A stretch of DNA of 54,021 nucleotides from an uncultured Bacteriovoracaceae bacterium (GCA_938034385.1 CALHLC010000021.1:1-54021); one strand, 5' to 3'; positions 33,437 to 42,115 are shown, counted from the first letter of the stretch. Program-made: numbers and translations. Notes: generated by a model from the letters alone, not told the origin.

Positions 33437-35519
33437 GAAAAACAGAGAACATTTTGACAGTATTCATCCTGATTATAGTCAGAAGCATTATTCTGTTTGT
33501 TTACTTAGAACCTATTTACTTGCTTTTTCGAAGCTGACAAGTCCGGAAACTTTAAATCAGTTGTTAGATCAACTAAATGTAAAACCAAGCTATTTTCATA
33601 AAAAAACAAATTGGGTAAGTGTTAAGTTTTTTAATGATTTTAATGAGGAAGCCTCAAAATATGTCAATCTGGAGCAGTTAAACAAGGTTGCAGGGCGAAT
33701 TTCAATCTCACCTGAGTTTTTAAGAGAAAGATATTATGTAACGAAGTATTTTGCGACACCAAAAATGTTTGTTAAGGCCGTTCAAGATTCATTTGATGAA
33801 ATGAATGTGACAAGAACTTGCCAAGGTCAAGTTTTAAGCGACAATATGGTGGAATTTATTCTACATACCAAAGAGGGCTACTCCCTTCCCAAGGATCGAG
33901 CATTTCAAGCTAATTTTATCGCAATGTTTCAAAATGCATTTTCAACAATTGCGGGTCATGGTTTAAGCAATGTAAAAGTCATTCAAACTCATAACTCGCT
34001 AGATGGAGATGACCAATGTAGATATGAAGTTTCATGGGAGAGTTGTAAAGACAAGAAGTTTAATTATATGATTGCTCTCTTGTCGATTATCACTCTCTCA
34101 ACAGGTGTGTTTTATAGAGAAAAACTTTTGGCAGTCACGTTTATATCAGTAGCTCTTATATGTCTTTTTGTTATGTATAAGAAGTTGAAAAATTTATTTT
34201 CTCTCAAAGGAGACCTGGTCGCAATCCAACAAAAGTTTGAAGAATATCAAGAAGATTCTAAGACACAATATTCCAATTTGCAGAGAATGAAATATAACAT
34301 TCAGAGAAGTTATGACGAGTTAGATGTCTTATTACAAACAAATAATCTTTTATTAGAAGAGGAGAATATTCAAGCAATCTTAGACAACTCTGTTAAGAGT
34401 TTATGCGTGAAGTTTAACTTTAATAGATCTGTGATTCTATTGCATCACAAAGCTAAGAATATATTGAAAACTTCCTCATTATTCTCGGAAGAAAATGAAG
34501 AGAATGATAGAATCTGGAATTTCGAAGTGAAACTAGATAATAAAAGAGAAAATCCTAACGTAGTATCTAGCGTGTTTTATAACCAAAAAACTGCAGTGTT
34601 AAATAATGTTATGAAAAATATCGATCAATTTAATGATGAATCAAAAGCTTTAATAAGGAACTTTAATGCAACGGCCTTTGTTTCTTCTCCTATTGTCTTT
34701 AAGGGAGATTCTATTGGGGTTCTTATTGCTGATAAAGGAATGAACTTTAATGGGACTATCGGAGATCAAGATAAAGAAATTATTGAAAATATATGTCAGC
34801 AGATAGGTATAGCTCTATCTAAACAAATGAAAATTGATGAATTAGATCAAACTCTGTCCTTGTTTAAAAAATATAATCCAAGTTTATTCAATCAAAATGA
34901 AGTATTTGTACCAGAGAGTGCACTTGGAGGAAAAGAAGAAGAAATTATTTGTATGTTTTGTGATATCAGAAAATTTACACTTATCTCAGATAAGTTTCCT
35001 CCAGATGTAACTTTGTCATTGTTAAATAGTTTCTATTCCATCGTTCAAGAGTCAGTAAAGATCTCTGGTGGAATTATAGATAAATTTATTGGGGATGAAG
35101 TTTTTGTTATTTGGAAAAGCTCTATAACTGATCCAACTGCGGTTATGAATTCTTGTAATTTAATAATGTCAAAATTAAAGACTTATAATCATACCCAAGC
35201 CAAGCAGGGCTTACCGGAAATAGTTGTGGGCTTTGGTCTTCATAAAGGTAAAGTCATTATGGGAAATATCGGTACTAAGGATAGAATGGATTTTACCTGT
35301 ATAGGAAAAGCAGTAAACGTCGCATCTAGACTTCAGACCATGTGTAAAGAGTTAAATACATCAATGGTTGTGAGCAAAGATTTTTATTCTCTTTGTTCTT
35401 TGAATGATAGTTCTTGGGAATCCAAAGAGGTGCAGATTAGAGGAATTGTCGAGAAAATGTTTGTTTATTATCAAAAATATATTTGTGAAAAGGAAAGAGA
35501 AGATGAAAGAGCTGCATGA
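33426..35519 (+). CDS. Membrane adenylate cyclase with GAF domain (class III)
   Basis: A 697-residue sensor cyclase. Residues 1-205 are an unassigned domain that ends GDDQCRYEVSW, reminiscent of small-ligand sensors. Two membrane segments lie at about 214-250, then a coiled coil, a GAF domain (about 305-470) and a class III cyclase domain (505-690). Catalytic residues are visible: metal Asp513 (FCDIRKF) and Asp557 (FIGDEV), purine-selecting Lys553 and Thr624 (DFTCIG), and transition-state Asn631 and Arg635 (VNVASR). The Lys/Thr pair indicates ATP, so the product should be cAMP (class IIIb). It begins inside the last codons of the acyltransferase gene and ends inside the start of the next gene, so the three are coupled. 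The convergent gene encodes a cAMP-binding-type domain. Confidence 0.88.
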   Translation: MSLKKNREHFDSIHPDYSQKHYSVCLLRTYLLAFSKLTSPETLNQLLDQLNVKPSYFHKKTNWVSVKFFNDFNEEASKYVNLEQLNKVAGRISISPEFLRERYYVTKYFATPKMFVKAVQDSFDEMNVTRTCQGQVLSDNMVEFILHTKEGYSLPKDRAFQANFIAMFQNAFSTIAGHGLSNVKVIQTHNSLDGDDQCRYEVSWESCKDKKFNYMIALLSIITLSTGVFYREKLLAVTFISVALICLFVMYKKLKNLFSLKGDLVAIQQKFEEYQEDSKTQYSNLQRMKYNIQRSYDELDVLLQTNNLLLEEENIQAILDNSVKSLCVKFNFNRSVILLHHKAKNILKTSSLFSEENEENDRIWNFEVKLDNKRENPNVVSSVFYNQKTAVLNNVMKNIDQFNDESKALIRNFNATAFVSSPIVFKGDSIGVLIADKGMNFNGTIGDQDKEIIENICQQIGIALSKQMKIDELDQTLSLFKKYNPSLFNQNEVFVPESALGGKEEEIICMFCDIRKFTLISDKFPPDVTLSLLNSFYSIVQESVKISGGIIDKFIGDEVFVIWKSSITDPTAVMNSCNLIMSKLKTYNHTQAKQGLPEIVVGFGLHKGKVIMGNIGTKDRMDFTCIGKAVNVASRLQTMCKELNTSMVVSKDFYSLCSLNDSSWESKEVQIRGIVEKMFVYYQKYICEKEREDERAA

Positions 35520-36135
35520 ATTAGTAGAAAAGTCTCAGGAAGATCTGAACGATCTTTTGCGTGGTAAAGAACTGGATATAACCGGATTTAGCAAAGAACA
35601 ATACATTCGTTACTTGCAAATGCAATATCATCTAACTAATGGTGTTCAAAAACATTTTATGCGAGTAGCCAGTCATCATAGTTTCAGAACTAAAAAAAGT
35701 TTTAGATCATTTCTTGTGGATTTTGCATATGAAGAAGAAAGTCATTATTTAATAGCTCAGAAAGATCTTGAAAAGCTTGGAGCATCTGTCGGAGATGTGC
35801 CATTAGGAGTTACTTTATGGAAACTATACTTTGAATCAATCTTAGATTCGAATCCATTGATTCGTTTAGGAGCAACTGCAATTCTTGAGAATATATCAAG
35901 TGGAGTTGTTAAGCCAACACTTGATAAAGTAATGAGTAACTCAAACTTTCTAACAGAATCCAATACTCGTTTTATAAAAGTTCATAGACATGAAGAGCTT
36001 CCTCACGGAGATGAAATTTTAAGAGAGTTGTCAGAGTACGGACCTTCTCAGGAAGAATATAATGATATTTTACTAGGAGCCAAAAATGGGAGTTCTATTT
36101 TTCAAGGTTTACTTGAATGGATAGTAGGTGATTAA
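35503..36135 (+). CDS. Haem-oxygenase-fold putative di-iron protein
   Basis: A 210-residue all-helical protein. I place the start at ATG 35503, which has AGGAAAGAG upstream; a longer frame runs back to 35404 but lies wholly inside the cyclase gene. Candidate metal ligands are distributed as in haem-oxygenase-like di-iron oxygenases: His43, Glu77/Glu79/His81 (YEEESH), Glu129 (ILEN) and His161-x-His163-Glu-Glu...His168-x-Asp170-Glu171. Such proteins (iron-containing redox enzyme family, including UndA-like enzymes) oxidise fatty acids or amines. Coupling with a FeeM-like acyltransferase suggests oxidative tailoring of an acylated product. Ligand assignment is by pattern only; other helical bundles are possible. 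Confidence 0.6.
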   Translation: MKELHELVEKSQEDLNDLLRGKELDITGFSKEQYIRYLQMQYHLTNGVQKHFMRVASHHSFRTKKSFRSFLVDFAYEEESHYLIAQKDLEKLGASVGDVPLGVTLWKLYFESILDSNPLIRLGATAILENISSGVVKPTLDKVMSNSNFLTESNTRFIKVHRHEELPHGDEILRELSEYGPSQEEYNDILLGAKNGSSIFQGLLEWIVGD

Positions 36136-36497
36136 AGACTTAAATCTTGATCTTCATCATTTTTTTGAGTGATCTCTTTATTCATTTTTTTCATTTTTTT
36201 TATTAATTTATTTATTACAAATTTTGCATTTGGACTAAATTCTTCGAAAAGCTCTTCATCTAAAACTTTAAGGGTTACGTTTGTTAGTGCCATCACGGAA
36301 GCTGTACGTTCGAGATTATCAAAAAATGCAAATTCTCCAACAAAATTTCCTGCATCTATAGTTGTAACTGGAACATTATGTTCAGAATCATCTTTACAAA
36401 GAATGGCAACCTGTCCTTTTTCAATATAGTAAAGTTCTGTACTAATATTCCCTTCACGAAATAAGAAATCACCAGTTTTTAAAGTTTTAATTTTCAT
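36132..36497 (-). CDS. Stand-alone cyclic-nucleotide-binding domain protein
   Basis: A 121-residue CAP-type cNMP-binding domain without a DNA-binding or effector domain. The beta-roll carries GDFLFREGN and YYIEKGQVAIL, and the phosphate-binding cassette reads GEFAFFDNLERTASVMAL, with the Glu and Arg that contact cAMP in CAP and protein kinase A regulators. The C-terminal 30 residues are a Lys-rich helix and coil. I chose ATG 36497, which has CAGGTTAAT upstream, over a TTG 14 codons earlier. It converges with the di-iron gene with a four-base overlap and lies beside the adenylate cyclase, so it is a plausible receiver of the same cAMP. Confidence 0.85.
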   Translation of the reverse strand: MKIKTLKTGDFLFREGNISTELYYIEKGQVAILCKDDSEHNVPVTTIDAGNFVGEFAFFDNLERTASVMALTNVTLKVLDEELFEEFSPNAKFVINKLIKKMKKMNKEITQKNDEDQDLSL

Positions 36498-36562
36498 ATT
36501 AACCTGAACGGTATATTTTGCTAAATACTTAAACCTCAAGAATAAGTAATTATCGGTAGATA

Positions 36563-36979
36563 CTAATGACCGACTTTAAGTCGAGGATATCTAATTAACT
36601 CTTTCAAAGAAGAATTGATTTTAATTAAAGAATCACCTGAGACATTATTTAGAGCAGAGGCTCTTGTAGGTAGTTGACCTTTAGAATTGCTTGTTGAAAT
36701 TTGATTCAGCCTTTGAAGTTTTGAAACATGTGGAACAGAAGTTATAACTTTTGGAACACACTTGCTATTAGTAACAAAACCTTTCAGCTTAGATTTTCCA
36801 CAATCAACTTTGAAAAACTCAATATCGCTTATTCTTTTGGCTCTTGTTACAGAGATAGGTTGGTAATTGCAGCCTTTCTTTTTGAAAGATTCTATTTTAT
36901 CTTCACAGGCCAAGAAAGCTTGTAAATGAGTCAAGTCTTTTGCAGAAGTAGTGAAAGACATAAAAAATAAAATTATCAT
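36563..36979 (-). CDS. Small exported protein of unknown function
   Basis: About 138 residues with an N-terminal signal peptide (MIILFFMSFTTSA). Four Cys (LACEDK, KKGCNY, KVDCGK, NSKCVP) are spaced for two disulfides. I choose ATG 36979 because it overlaps the upstream cytochrome-like lipoprotein stop as ATGA; an ATG four codons earlier is possible. No family is recognised. Co-expression with the lipoprotein suggests a shared envelope role. Confidence 0.6.
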   Translation of the reverse strand: MIILFFMSFTTSAKDLTHLQAFLACEDKIESFKKKGCNYQPISVTRAKRISDIEFFKVDCGKSKLKGFVTNSKCVPKVITSVPHVSKLQRLNQISTSNSKGQLPTRASALNNVSGDSLIKINSSLKELIRYPRLKVGH

Positions 36980-38619
36980 GGTCCCATACATTGCGTGACT
37001 CCTAGGAAAAATTCGAGATCATCTTTTCTTAATAATAAATCTTCTTCAATAAAAGGGGATAATGATCCATCTGCTCCTATATGAACAAATTCAATAGATT
37101 CTGTAATAGATTGGAAGTCGATTACTCCCATTCCAAGGTTTGTTCCAGTTTGGGCCAATGTAGGTAAATATCCGCCTTGAGCTGGTGCTTGGTGAGAATT
37201 AAATCCACCTGCATGACAAGAGTTACATGTATTTAAAGAAGTTCTATACATTGCATAAGTAGCTTCATGAGGATCGAGAACAACTGCGTTGAAAGGAGGA
37301 TTATTTGCTTCTTTATTCATAAAAAAGTTTTTTCCCCAATTTGATCCATCTTCTGTTGCGAGTCCACTAATAACTTGAAATTCTAAATGCCAAGCTAGAT
37401 GCTTTTGTTCAAACTCATAGTCTAGGTCTGGACTCTTAATTGTTTGAAAATTATCTGTGAAGAACTTCATAATATCAAAAGATCCATTAGGCGATGGTTG
37501 TGATACATCTGAATTTATAATTAGAGCTTCAGCTACATCTGCATAATTATCTTTAGGTGTCTTGGGCATTCTATGTCTATGTAGCCTTCCATCAGTAGGG
37601 TCAAGACGAAATTCGAAAATTCCCCAAGCAACATCAGTTGCATTTGTATTCTGATCAGATCGTAATTGTAAAAAATCTGCAATTCTTAATTGTCCAAGAG
37701 CACTTCCGTTTACCCACTTATTAGTAGGGTAGTCAGCATAGCTTACTCTTTTTGCTAGTTTCTGAAGATGATCAGTATGATCTTGCCCGCTAAGACAGTT
37801 TAATTTTCCAAACTCTACTGCCCAATCTTCTCTTGTGAATGCTTCTTGAGACTCACCATTTAAAGTAGCTGCTTCAAGAGGTAATTTAAATTCAAAGATG
37901 ACATGGTTTTCTAGTTTAATTGGAAAGCCTTCATGCATAACAGTTCCAGCGATATCGTCTTTTAACTTATATAAAAATCTGAACTCCCCAGCATTAATTT
38001 CATTGCCATCGGCATCTACTTCGAAGAGATCAGGTCTATAAACAATTGCTTTTAAAGTATATGGGCTTGAGCTAGGAGATAATACCTTATCAACTTGTGG
38101 TCCAATTGGGGCCCAATTATCTCTGATTTTATCAGCACTAATATTTCTGGATCTCATATCATTAATTTCACCTGTAAGAATTTTAGTAGGATCTATTTGA
38201 GTTAATCTATAGCCATCAATATAATCACGAGTAAAAAGATTGAATGATCTTGCTCCCCTTAAAGTATTGATAACTTGGTGAAATCCAAAAGTAGAATTAA
38301 AACTTGTTAGTAATGCTGGGTCTTTAAAAATCAAGACTTTATTAATATCCATTGATTTAATTTCAGAGTTTCCATTACAAAGACAGGCCTTAACATTCAT
38401 CGTCGTTGTAGTAGTAGATGAAGTAGAGGTGGAGGTCGATGTAGAAGTGGATGTTGAAGTCGATGTTGACGTAGAAGTCGAAGTTGATAGAGTTGTTGAG
38501 CTCGAAGTTGATGTTGAACTAGATGTAGTTGTTGATTTTTTAGAATCTAGTGAACTTTCCATCGTTGGGTTACAACTAAGAAAACTAATTAATAGTATTA
38601 TTAACAATGACTTATTCAA
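36976..38619 (-). CDS. Lipoprotein with Ser/Thr repeat linker and a c-type haem motif
   Basis: A 547-residue protein starting at TTG with a strong GGAGG seven bases upstream. A signal peptide ends in FLSC, a lipobox-like site. Residues about 25-75 are almost only Ser and Thr, in an ST-type repeat, probably an extended, flexible tether. The globular part follows. Near the C-terminus CNSCH (465-469) is a canonical covalent haem-binding site, inside TSLNTCNSCHAGG, so the mature protein should be a surface or periplasmic cytochrome. No axial Met can be assigned with confidence. Other Cys occur at KACLCNG and at the extreme C-terminus (QCMGP). It leads the 138-residue exported protein. A TATAAT (38653-38648 on the minus strand) is a possible -10 box. 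Confidence 0.72.
   Translation of the reverse strand: MNKSLLIILLISFLSCNPTMESSLDSKKSTTTSSSTSTSSSTTLSTSTSTSTSTSTSTSTSTSTSTSSTTTTTMNVKACLCNGNSEIKSMDINKVLIFKDPALLTSFNSTFGFHQVINTLRGARSFNLFTRDYIDGYRLTQIDPTKILTGEINDMRSRNISADKIRDNWAPIGPQVDKVLSPSSSPYTLKAIVYRPDLFEVDADGNEINAGEFRFLYKLKDDIAGTVMHEGFPIKLENHVIFEFKLPLEAATLNGESQEAFTREDWAVEFGKLNCLSGQDHTDHLQKLAKRVSYADYPTNKWVNGSALGQLRIADFLQLRSDQNTNATDVAWGIFEFRLDPTDGRLHRHRMPKTPKDNYADVAEALIINSDVSQPSPNGSFDIMKFFTDNFQTIKSPDLDYEFEQKHLAWHLEFQVISGLATEDGSNWGKNFFMNKEANNPPFNAVVLDPHEATYAMYRTSLNTCNSCHAGGFNSHQAPAQGGYLPTLAQTGTNLGMGVIDFQSITESIEFVHIGADGSLSPFIEEDLLLRKDDLEFFLGVTQCMGP
38400..38540. repeat. Degenerate hexanucleotide-like repeat encoding a Ser/Thr tract
   Basis: An imperfect tandem repeat of GTAGAA/GTCGAT/GTTGAT-like triplet pairs on the plus strand (minus-strand codons for Ser and Thr). 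The units are degenerate in the third position, which limits slippage, but in-frame length change of the linker is likely between strains. Confidence 0.8.
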
Positions 38620-38729
38620 AAACGTGCCTCCGTAAGTCTATTCGTTAATTATAAAAGAATTCATTAGATTCTAAGAATTAGGCGGCAAATTTTGTTTTAT
38701 AGGATATAATCGGGTTAAAAAGTGGTCGT

Positions 38730-39875
38730 TTATTTTACCAGACATTCCTTTAAGAGGTTTTTAGCAATAATCATAATCATGACTTCATTGGTTCCTGCTC
38801 CAATTTCCATCAGTTTATTATCTCTGAGGTATCTCTCAACAGGGAATTCCCTAGAGTATCCATAACCTCCATGGAGCTGAATTGCATCAAGAGCTATCTT
38901 AGTAACCATTCTTGGGATGACAAGTTTAACTTGAGCGGCAAGAGCATTTCCGCCTTTACCCTCATCGTATTCTTTACAGGCACTATATAAAAACCTCCTC
39001 ATCATTTCAGTTTCAGCACTCATATCAGCAATCATTTTCTGAATAAGTTGGAAGTTTCCAATTGGTTTTCCAAACTGAGATCTCTCTTTTGCATATTTAA
39101 TACATTGATCAACACAGGCCTGAGCTATCCCTAATGAGATTCCTGAAATAGTAATTCTTTCAAGGTCTAAGTTTTTCATCATATGGTAAACGGAATCACC
39201 TTCCTCTCCAACACGATTACTGATAGGCACTTTGACATTTTCAAGAGTAAGTTCTCCTGTAGGAGAAGCTCTCATTCCCATTTTATGAATTTCTTTACTA
39301 ACACTGAAGCCAGGTGAGTTATTTTCAATTATAAAAGTAGAAATATTTTTCTTATCCTTTCCAGTTCGAGCGTAGATATAAGAAATATCTGAAAACTGTG
39401 CATTCGTGATCCACATTTTATTTCCAGTAATAGAATAATGATTGCCATTTAAAGTTGCTTTGGTTTGTAGTCCTACCGCATCTGACCCGTAACCTGGCTC
39501 ACTCATTCCCATACAACCTATATGTTCACCGGAGATAAGCTTTGGAAGATATTTTTGTTTTTGTTCATGGCTTGCATTCTTATCCATATTGTTTACACAC
39601 AACATTGAATGGGCCAGGTAACTAAGAGTTGAAGAAGCACATACCTTACCGAATTCCTCCATTACAATGGTCGCTTCTAGAGAACCTAGTCCAGATCCAC
39701 CATATTCTGTCCCGGCAGTAATTCCTAGAACACCTAGTTCACCCATTTTTTTGAAAGCATCGATATTGAATGTTTCATTATTGTCATGATGTTCTGCTTT
39801 AGGAGCTAATTCTTTGTTTGCAAAGTCTCTACAAACTTCTTTTAATTGATTTTGCTCTTCAGTGAAAAACCACAT
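38730..39875 (-). CDS. Isovaleryl-CoA-dehydrogenase-like acyl-CoA dehydrogenase
   Basis: A 381-residue acyl-CoA dehydrogenase of the isovaleryl-CoA type. The C-terminal catalytic loop reads IGAGTNEV, without the EGT Glu of most family members. The base is instead Glu239 in NLDLERITISG, matching the position found in isovaleryl-CoA dehydrogenase. FAD-binding marks GMSEPGYGSDAVGL and KMWITNAQ are intact. The expected step is oxidation of isovaleryl-CoA in leucine breakdown. The remaining leucine-degradation genes are not in the window. It stands alone between divergent and same-strand neighbours. Confidence 0.93.
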   Translation of the reverse strand: MWFFTEEQNQLKEVCRDFANKELAPKAEHHDNNETFNIDAFKKMGELGVLGITAGTEYGGSGLGSLEATIVMEEFGKVCASSTLSYLAHSMLCVNNMDKNASHEQKQKYLPKLISGEHIGCMGMSEPGYGSDAVGLQTKATLNGNHYSITGNKMWITNAQFSDISYIYARTGKDKKNISTFIIENNSPGFSVSKEIHKMGMRASPTGELTLENVKVPISNRVGEEGDSVYHMMKNLDLERITISGISLGIAQACVDQCIKYAKERSQFGKPIGNFQLIQKMIADMSAETEMMRRFLYSACKEYDEGKGGNALAAQVKLVIPRMVTKIALDAIQLHGGYGYSREFPVERYLRDNKLMEIGAGTNEVMIMIIAKNLLKECLVK

Positions 39876-39969
39876 AGTGAAATCCTTAAGCTATTAATTG
39901 ACCGGTAACCTCAGCTTATCTCAAATGAAAAGAATTGTAAAAATAGATAGCTTGTCATGAGGTCATAGA

Positions 39970-39998
39970 TTAGGAATAATTTATGTATAGGGTATAAT
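39970..39998 (+). promoter_or_regulatory. Candidate promoter of the GH35-like gene
   Basis: TATAAT (39993-39998) is a perfect -10 box and TTAGGA (39970-39975) lies 17 bases before it as a weak -35. The predicted start gives a short leader, about 13 bases, before the ATG at 40018. Confidence 0.4.
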
Positions 39999-40017
39999 TC
40001 TTCAAGGATTGAGGTAT

Positions 40018-41757
40018 ATGCAAACTCCGAATTCACTTAATCAAAAAATATTTAAATCAAAAGAATATTTTAAAAACATTCCAGAAAATCTTGAAACCAT
40101 AAAATGGTTTAGATATTGGGAAATTCCATCCAAAAATTGGCCAGATTACTTTGAAGCAACTGAAAAGAATCAATTTATTTTTGTTCCAATTCATTGGGGA
40201 TATCATTTTAGGCAAGAACATAATATTTATGATTTTGATTCTAATCAAGATTTTAACTTAGGTTATATTGAAAGGTTGGCTACCGAATATGAGAGAGAAA
40301 TTATATTTTTTATTCCGACTGGTCCTTATCCTTTTGATGTTAGGGGAGGTGTTCCGCAACATCTTTTTCACCAATCAGTAGATTTAAACTCTATACCAAG
40401 AGTAGTAAAAAACTCTAAAAATGAACTTTGTAGGATCCCATCTTTTTATGATCAAAATATGTATAAAGAGTATGCAAGGTTTTTGGTTTCACTTTATGAA
40501 AGTTGCAAAAAAAGAAAATCAAAAGTTAGGATTAAAGGCTTAAGTGCTGGTTACTTTGAAGATAAAAACTTTAATACTTTTTTTAATGATTCTTCTAAAA
40601 CCTTTTTGGAGAGTTTTGAGAGATATCTAAGTGCTAGTGAGATAGAGGATGTAAGCTTGTCTGACGTCTATGACTTCAGAGAAATGGTTTCTAATTTATT
40701 TTTGAGCGCTAGCGAAAAATATTTAGGTGCTTATTGGGATGGAGACTTAAAGATGGTTTTCCATGGAGCAAAGTCTGATGATATTTTATATTCTACTATT
40801 TTTAAAAATGTAGATGAACATTATTTTCATGATTTACAATTAGCAGTGAAGGATGGTTACTTAACTTCTACTGAAATGGTAAATAGCTCTCACGAAGATC
40901 AAGTCTTTAATAGGGCCTATAGTGAAATGATGAACTATTCATATATTGAGTCCATTGTATTTGATGATTTTCATCTTCAGAATAACTTGAGATTTACTCC
41001 TCTTATTTTTGCTAAAATATTTTCTCGTGATAAATTTGATTTAATATCAACCGGAATTTTAGATTATTTTGAAAAAAACTGCTCTCATCATTATCAAATA
41101 ATTGATGGAGTTTATAATGAAGACCTTGAACAAGAAAATGAATCAATTTCGATTTGCTTTTCTAGATATTTAGGAAATAAAGAGTTTCAAGAAATTTTAA
41201 ATAATTTCTCAGAAGGAGCTAATATTATATTAGATCTTTCGTGTATGACTCTAGATCATAGAAAACAATTGGAACTTTTCTTATCTAGTCACGAAACTGA
41301 TTCACAACATATTAACCTCATAGGGCCAGTCTCTTATTATCAATTAGGTCATGGTAATTTAGTAACTTTTGAAAGTGAGCACTTCCAAGGATCTAATCTT
41401 AGTAAGAGAAATCATTTTTGGGGAAGATTATTAAGTGTCTTTTCCTTGAGAACTTTAAAGATTGATTTAGCTCATGGTGTGAGTTGTTTTGTCTTAAAAA
41501 GAGAAGTCACTCCATATGAATTAAATTATAAGGAAGTCAGGAGAGTCTTTTTATATAATACGACTAATTCTTCAAAGTCAGTCTTTATACATTCATCTAA
41601 AGAGTCAGCATTTTTAAAATATAAAAATCAATTAAGCACAGAAGTTACATCTACGCCTAAAGGTGTTGAAATAGAGATGGAAAAAAATGGAAGTGTTATT
41701 TTAGATTTTGGAATAATTAAGGATAATCATGAAAAAAGAACTCATCGTACTATATAG
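40018..41757 (+). CDS. GH35/GH42-like TIM-barrel protein lacking the NE catalytic motif
   Basis: About 579 residues, starting at ATG 40018 (AAGGA nine bases upstream); a TTG three codons earlier sits too close to this site. Residues 51-118 follow the opening of GH35/GH42 glycosidases: FIFVPIHWGYHF, NIYDFD, DFNLGYIERLATE, EIIFFIPTGPYPFDVRGGVPQ, comparable to the family pattern W..HE...G.YDF...FI..A...L.VILR.GPY..EW..GG.P. In the families the next strand ends in ENEYG with the acid/base Glu; here it reads IKGLSAGYF, so the acid/base seems to be lost. The C-terminal part (from about 350) resembles the trimerisation-like region. It may bind or modify polysaccharide without hydrolysis. It overlaps the following gene by 29 bp. 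Confidence 0.6.
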   Translation: MQTPNSLNQKIFKSKEYFKNIPENLETIKWFRYWEIPSKNWPDYFEATEKNQFIFVPIHWGYHFRQEHNIYDFDSNQDFNLGYIERLATEYEREIIFFIPTGPYPFDVRGGVPQHLFHQSVDLNSIPRVVKNSKNELCRIPSFYDQNMYKEYARFLVSLYESCKKRKSKVRIKGLSAGYFEDKNFNTFFNDSSKTFLESFERYLSASEIEDVSLSDVYDFREMVSNLFLSASEKYLGAYWDGDLKMVFHGAKSDDILYSTIFKNVDEHYFHDLQLAVKDGYLTSTEMVNSSHEDQVFNRAYSEMMNYSYIESIVFDDFHLQNNLRFTPLIFAKIFSRDKFDLISTGILDYFEKNCSHHYQIIDGVYNEDLEQENESISICFSRYLGNKEFQEILNNFSEGANIILDLSCMTLDHRKQLELFLSSHETDSQHINLIGPVSYYQLGHGNLVTFESEHFQGSNLSKRNHFWGRLLSVFSLRTLKIDLAHGVSCFVLKREVTPYELNYKEVRRVFLYNTTNSSKSVFIHSSKESAFLKYKNQLSTEVTSTPKGVEIEMEKNGSVILDFGIIKDNHEKRTHRTI

Positions 41758-42115
41758 AAAATTAAATACTAATTCTAAGTCGAGGTCATTTCAATTGTTA
41801 TCATTGTTTTCTTATAAGGGAAGAATTGATTCCGGTAGAATTGCACAATTGTATAGAGAATTTTTTAAGTCTGATAGTAGATTTAGTGAAAAGTTTATTT
41901 TTGATTCCACTGATGAATTTAAAAATTTTATTAATTTAGTGGCCCATGAATATAGATTAACTCATGTGAAGTTTCTTGATCTTAAAAGTTATTATAAAAT
42001 TATTTCTGAATGTGGTAAACAAGAAGATTTTTCTCGCATTATAGAGTCAATTGATCTTCATAAAGTTCAGGGAGTAGAAGGAACAAGCCTAATTGATCGT
42101 ATTTTTTCTTTCTAA
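41729..42115 (+). CDS. Small protein of unknown function coupled to the GH35-like gene
   Basis: A 128-residue basic, helical, cytoplasmic-looking protein with no signal peptide and no motif that I recognise. The start has AAGGATAATC upstream and lies 29 bases inside the GH35-like gene, so translation should be coupled. Its 3' end overlaps the convergent NlpC-like gene by 27 bp. I see no basis for a function. Confidence 0.6.
   Translation: MKKELIVLYRKLNTNSKSRSFQLLSLFSYKGRIDSGRIAQLYREFFKSDSRFSEKFIFDSTDEFKNFINLVAHEYRLTHVKFLDLKSYYKIISECGKQEDFSRIIESIDLHKVQGVEGTSLIDRIFSF

Noticed and set aside
35404-35502. Longer N-terminus for the di-iron protein
   Set aside because: It lies entirely within the cyclase gene and lacks a ribosome site; ATG 35503 has one.
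38400-38540. Possible CRISPR array
   Set aside because: The repeat is short, continuous, coding and has no spacers; it is a low-complexity protein tract.
38429-38635. Open plus-strand frame encoding Val/Glu/Asp repeats
   Set aside because: It is the complement of the Ser/Thr repeat in the lipoprotein gene, with no ribosome site and no independent support.
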